From Methanothrix sp. (lineage in GTDB: Archaea > Halobacteriota > Methanosarcinia > Methanotrichales > Methanotrichaceae), in assembly GCA_028679775.1 (NCBI GenBank), contig JAJRAX010000199.1, positions 1-15,165 of the forward strand: a DNA stretch of 15,165 nt, given 5' to 3'. A program made the translations under genes and the position numbers. Shown piece by piece: positions 14,080 to 15,165 of the stretch (positions are counted from its first letter, which is position 1; each line of letters starts with the position of its first letter). The notes under the pieces are model-generated. The model saw only the letters and a list, made by a program, of their open reading frames with translations, was not told the origin of the DNA and did not search any database.

Positions 14080-14276
14080 GCAAGAATAGGCTCAAGAGTG
14101 GCTATTCGAGGGTTTAGATATCCACTCTTGCCTTTTTCTTGTTCTCGCGCACTTTTTGCCGCAATGCCTATCACATCTATCTCGAGATAGTCGCCAGCTT
14201 CGGCTCCGAGGATTTCTCGGATTTCATTTGGGATGGATACCTGTCCGCTTTTAGCGATTTTTACTATTGCTCGCAT
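14076..14276 (-). CDS. AbrB/MazE-type swapped-hairpin DNA-binding protein
   Basis: This 66-residue protein begins MRAIVKIAKSGQVSIPNEIR and continues EILGAEAGDYLEIDV, the AbrB/SpoVT/MazE DNA-binding pattern (compare VTSKGQITIPKEIREKLGIKPGD). Such proteins act as dimeric repressors, often antitoxins of VapBC-type pairs that repress their own operon. Residues after about 50 (EKGKSGYLNPRIATLEPILA) fit the family poorly and may be a read-through tail. A TATA-like box on the minus strand near 14297-14304 lies about 24 bases before the ATG and no ribosome site is seen, so the mRNA is probably leaderless. No PIN-domain toxin follows; only the small overlapping ORF does. It is close to the CRISPR leader, but nothing shows that it regulates it. 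Confidence 0.75.
   Translation of the reverse strand: MRAIVKIAKSGQVSIPNEIREILGAEAGDYLEIDVIGIAAKSAREQEKGKSGYLNPRIATLEPILA
14093..14130. repeat. 9-bp inverted repeat inside the AbrB-like gene
   Basis: CAAGAGTGG (14093-14101) and CCACTCTTG (14122-14130) are perfect inverted copies 20 bases apart, followed on the plus strand by CCTTTTTCTT. It could fold in RNA of either strand and lies just where the protein stops matching its family, hinting at a rearranged gene end. Confidence 0.45.
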
Positions 14277-14408
14277 AATTCAACATGCAACTCTAATCTA
14301 TATCAATCTTTCTCTCAATATAGTCTATTGTAAAAATAAATTCTATTTTTTAGTGTAGAATAACTTAATATACTATTGCGTAATAGAGAATGTTGGAGTG
14401 TGACCCAA
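14277..14408. promoter_or_regulatory. AT-rich divergent promoter region
   Basis: This 132-base AT-rich gap separates the minus-strand AbrB-like gene from a plus-strand operon. Minus-strand GATATAGA (14297-14304) suits the AbrB-like gene, and plus-strand TTAATATA (14365-14372) suits the 14409 gene, with GGAG at 14394-14397. AbrB proteins often bind AT-rich promoters next to their own gene, so it may control both sides (inference). Confidence 0.4.
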
Positions 14409-14954
14409 ATGATCACTACCCAGCCCCAATCAATAGTCCGCATCGCCCCGCAGGGCACAGAGATCGTGCGGATCTCGTTTGTGAGCCACACGGGCAGAGA
14501 GAACACAATCTTCGTGGAGCTGCTCCCCGGCGCGGGCTACCGGATGCCCTTTGCGACTATGATCAATCTCTGGGACATCCACGGCCACATGATGGGCAAG
14601 GCCTACCCCACCATCGAGACGTTCCTTGATGACTCCGCGCCTGGCTGGAAGACCTGGCGAGAATGCTCTCCCCTGCCTGCCCCTACCAACTCCGAAGAAA
14701 CCGCCATCATCAAAGCTGCCCTTTGCCGCGCAGACATCCACCCCAAGCGCGTCCGCCACTATCGCGGCCCCTTAATCATTACCATGGACCGCCCGGAAAG
14801 ATACGAAGGCGAGTTCCTGCAGATCGAAATCCTGGCCTGGGAAGCCCTAGATGCAGCCCCCAATGCCCGCAACTGCTGCACAGGCATCCATGTCTTTAGC
14901 CAGTTCCACGGCAAGCTCGCCGCGAGCTATGAAATATTCAGGAGGTGTAAATGA
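14409..14954 (+). CDS. Hypothetical protein, 181 residues
   Basis: I do not recognise this protein. It starts MITTQPQSIVRIAPQGTEIV and is soluble, with no signal peptide or membrane segment. A run of aromatic and histidine residues (INLWDIHGHMMGKAY, about 54-68) stands out, and a pair of cysteines (NCC) lies near residue 155. ATG 14409 is chosen because GGAG lies 11 bases upstream; the longer in-frame start at 14376 has no ribosome site. Its coding region is GC-rich compared with the AT-rich gap before it. Its stop overlaps the next ATG (ATGA), so it heads a set of at least three coupled genes, a layout common in integrated viral or plasmid segments, though nothing here proves that origin. 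Confidence 0.75.
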   Translation: MITTQPQSIVRIAPQGTEIVRISFVSHTGRENTIFVELLPGAGYRMPFATMINLWDIHGHMMGKAYPTIETFLDDSAPGWKTWRECSPLPAPTNSEETAIIKAALCRADIHPKRVRHYRGPLIITMDRPERYEGEFLQIEILAWEALDAAPNARNCCTGIHVFSQFHGKLAASYEIFRRCK

Positions 14955-15115
14955 TGAAACCCAAAAGCAGAAGCGTACTGCAGCAGGAAGCATCAAACAT
15001 TTTCCAGAACCTGGAAACGAAATACCAGCCCTGCGAGATGCTCTACATCGTGTCCGAACTGATGAAGACCATGTCCCTCGCGATGCTCCAGCGAGAGCAG
15101 GAGGTAGAGCCGTGA
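14951..15115 (+). CDS. Small hypothetical protein, 54 residues
   Basis: This short gene starts at ATG 14951 (a second ATG follows at 14954) behind GGAGGT (14941-14946) and overlaps the preceding stop by 4 bases. The product begins MMKPKSRSVLQQEASNIF and contains CEMLYIVSELMKTMSLAML, a methionine-rich amphipathic helix. No family is recognised. The strong ribosome site and overlaps on both sides support it as a real gene despite its size. Confidence 0.65.
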   Translation: MMKPKSRSVLQQEASNIFQNLETKYQPCEMLYIVSELMKTMSLAMLQREQEVEP

Positions 15116-15165
15116 AATGGACGGAAACGAAAGAGCAAGCCCTTAGTCCTGCAGGCTCTTCCGAA
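15112..15165 (+). CDS. Partial CDS at window end
   Basis: A GTG start at 15112-15114 overlaps the preceding stop (GTGA) and has AGGAGG (15099-15104) 7 bases upstream. Only 18 codons are visible (VKWTETKEQALSPAGSSE). The frame is open to the window end. The ATG at 15117 in another frame stops after nine codons. Function cannot be told. Confidence 0.5.
   Translation, partial: MKWTETKEQALSPAGSSE

Overview
The window looks like part of an archaeal chromosome, most likely a methanogen of the Methanothrix/Methanosarcina kind. Genes are preceded by TATA-like boxes about 25 nt upstream of plausible transcript starts, T-tracts stand in for factor-independent terminators, and an AbrB-type regulator appears to be leaderless. 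The lineage is an inference from style, not from a marker gene. Most of the window is a CRISPR-Cas locus of mixed ancestry.

Layout. At 1-1692 (minus strand) lies a fused Cas4-Cas1 adaptation protein, whose stop codon overlaps an ATG at the window edge (probably cas2). Divergent from it, 1997-3763 encodes a family A DNA polymerase with a ruined proofreading site. After a 490-base gene-poor stretch, 4252-5082 encodes the C-terminal, Cas6-like half of Csb2 (the Cas5-Cas6 protein of type I-G) as a separate small gene. From 5286 to 12934 runs a tight plus-strand operon: a compact Cas10 without HD nuclease but with an intact GGDEF motif, a Cas7-Csx10 fusion, three more RAMP (Cas7-like) proteins, and an S-4TM predicted pore-forming membrane protein. 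A CRISPR array follows at 13127-13601.

The array is read on the minus strand. Only in that orientation does the repeat end in the classic ATTGAAAC handle and form a fully paired 7-bp hairpin, and the degenerate repeat lies at the far (13127) end with compensatory changes that keep the hairpin. The leader and its promoter are therefore near 13602-13680, and the array and the effector operon converge.

Working model (inference): Cas4-Cas1 (with Cas2, and possibly the polymerase) acquires spacers. The Csb2-derived Cas6 domain cuts the precursor. A type III-D-like complex of Cas10, Csx10 and Cas7 proteins binds crRNA and target RNA. The Cas10 GGDEF site makes a nucleotide signal, and the S-4TM protein, a class known from CBASS-type operons, responds at the membrane. 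No HD nuclease, CARF-domain effector, Csx19 or free Cas11 small subunit is seen, so this looks like a reduced variant that may depend on membrane disruption.

The right-hand part (13602-15165) holds the leader, a minus-strand AbrB-like regulator with a possible overlapping small partner, and a plus-strand set of three short unrecognised genes joined by 4-base or 3-base overlaps, the last cut by the window end.
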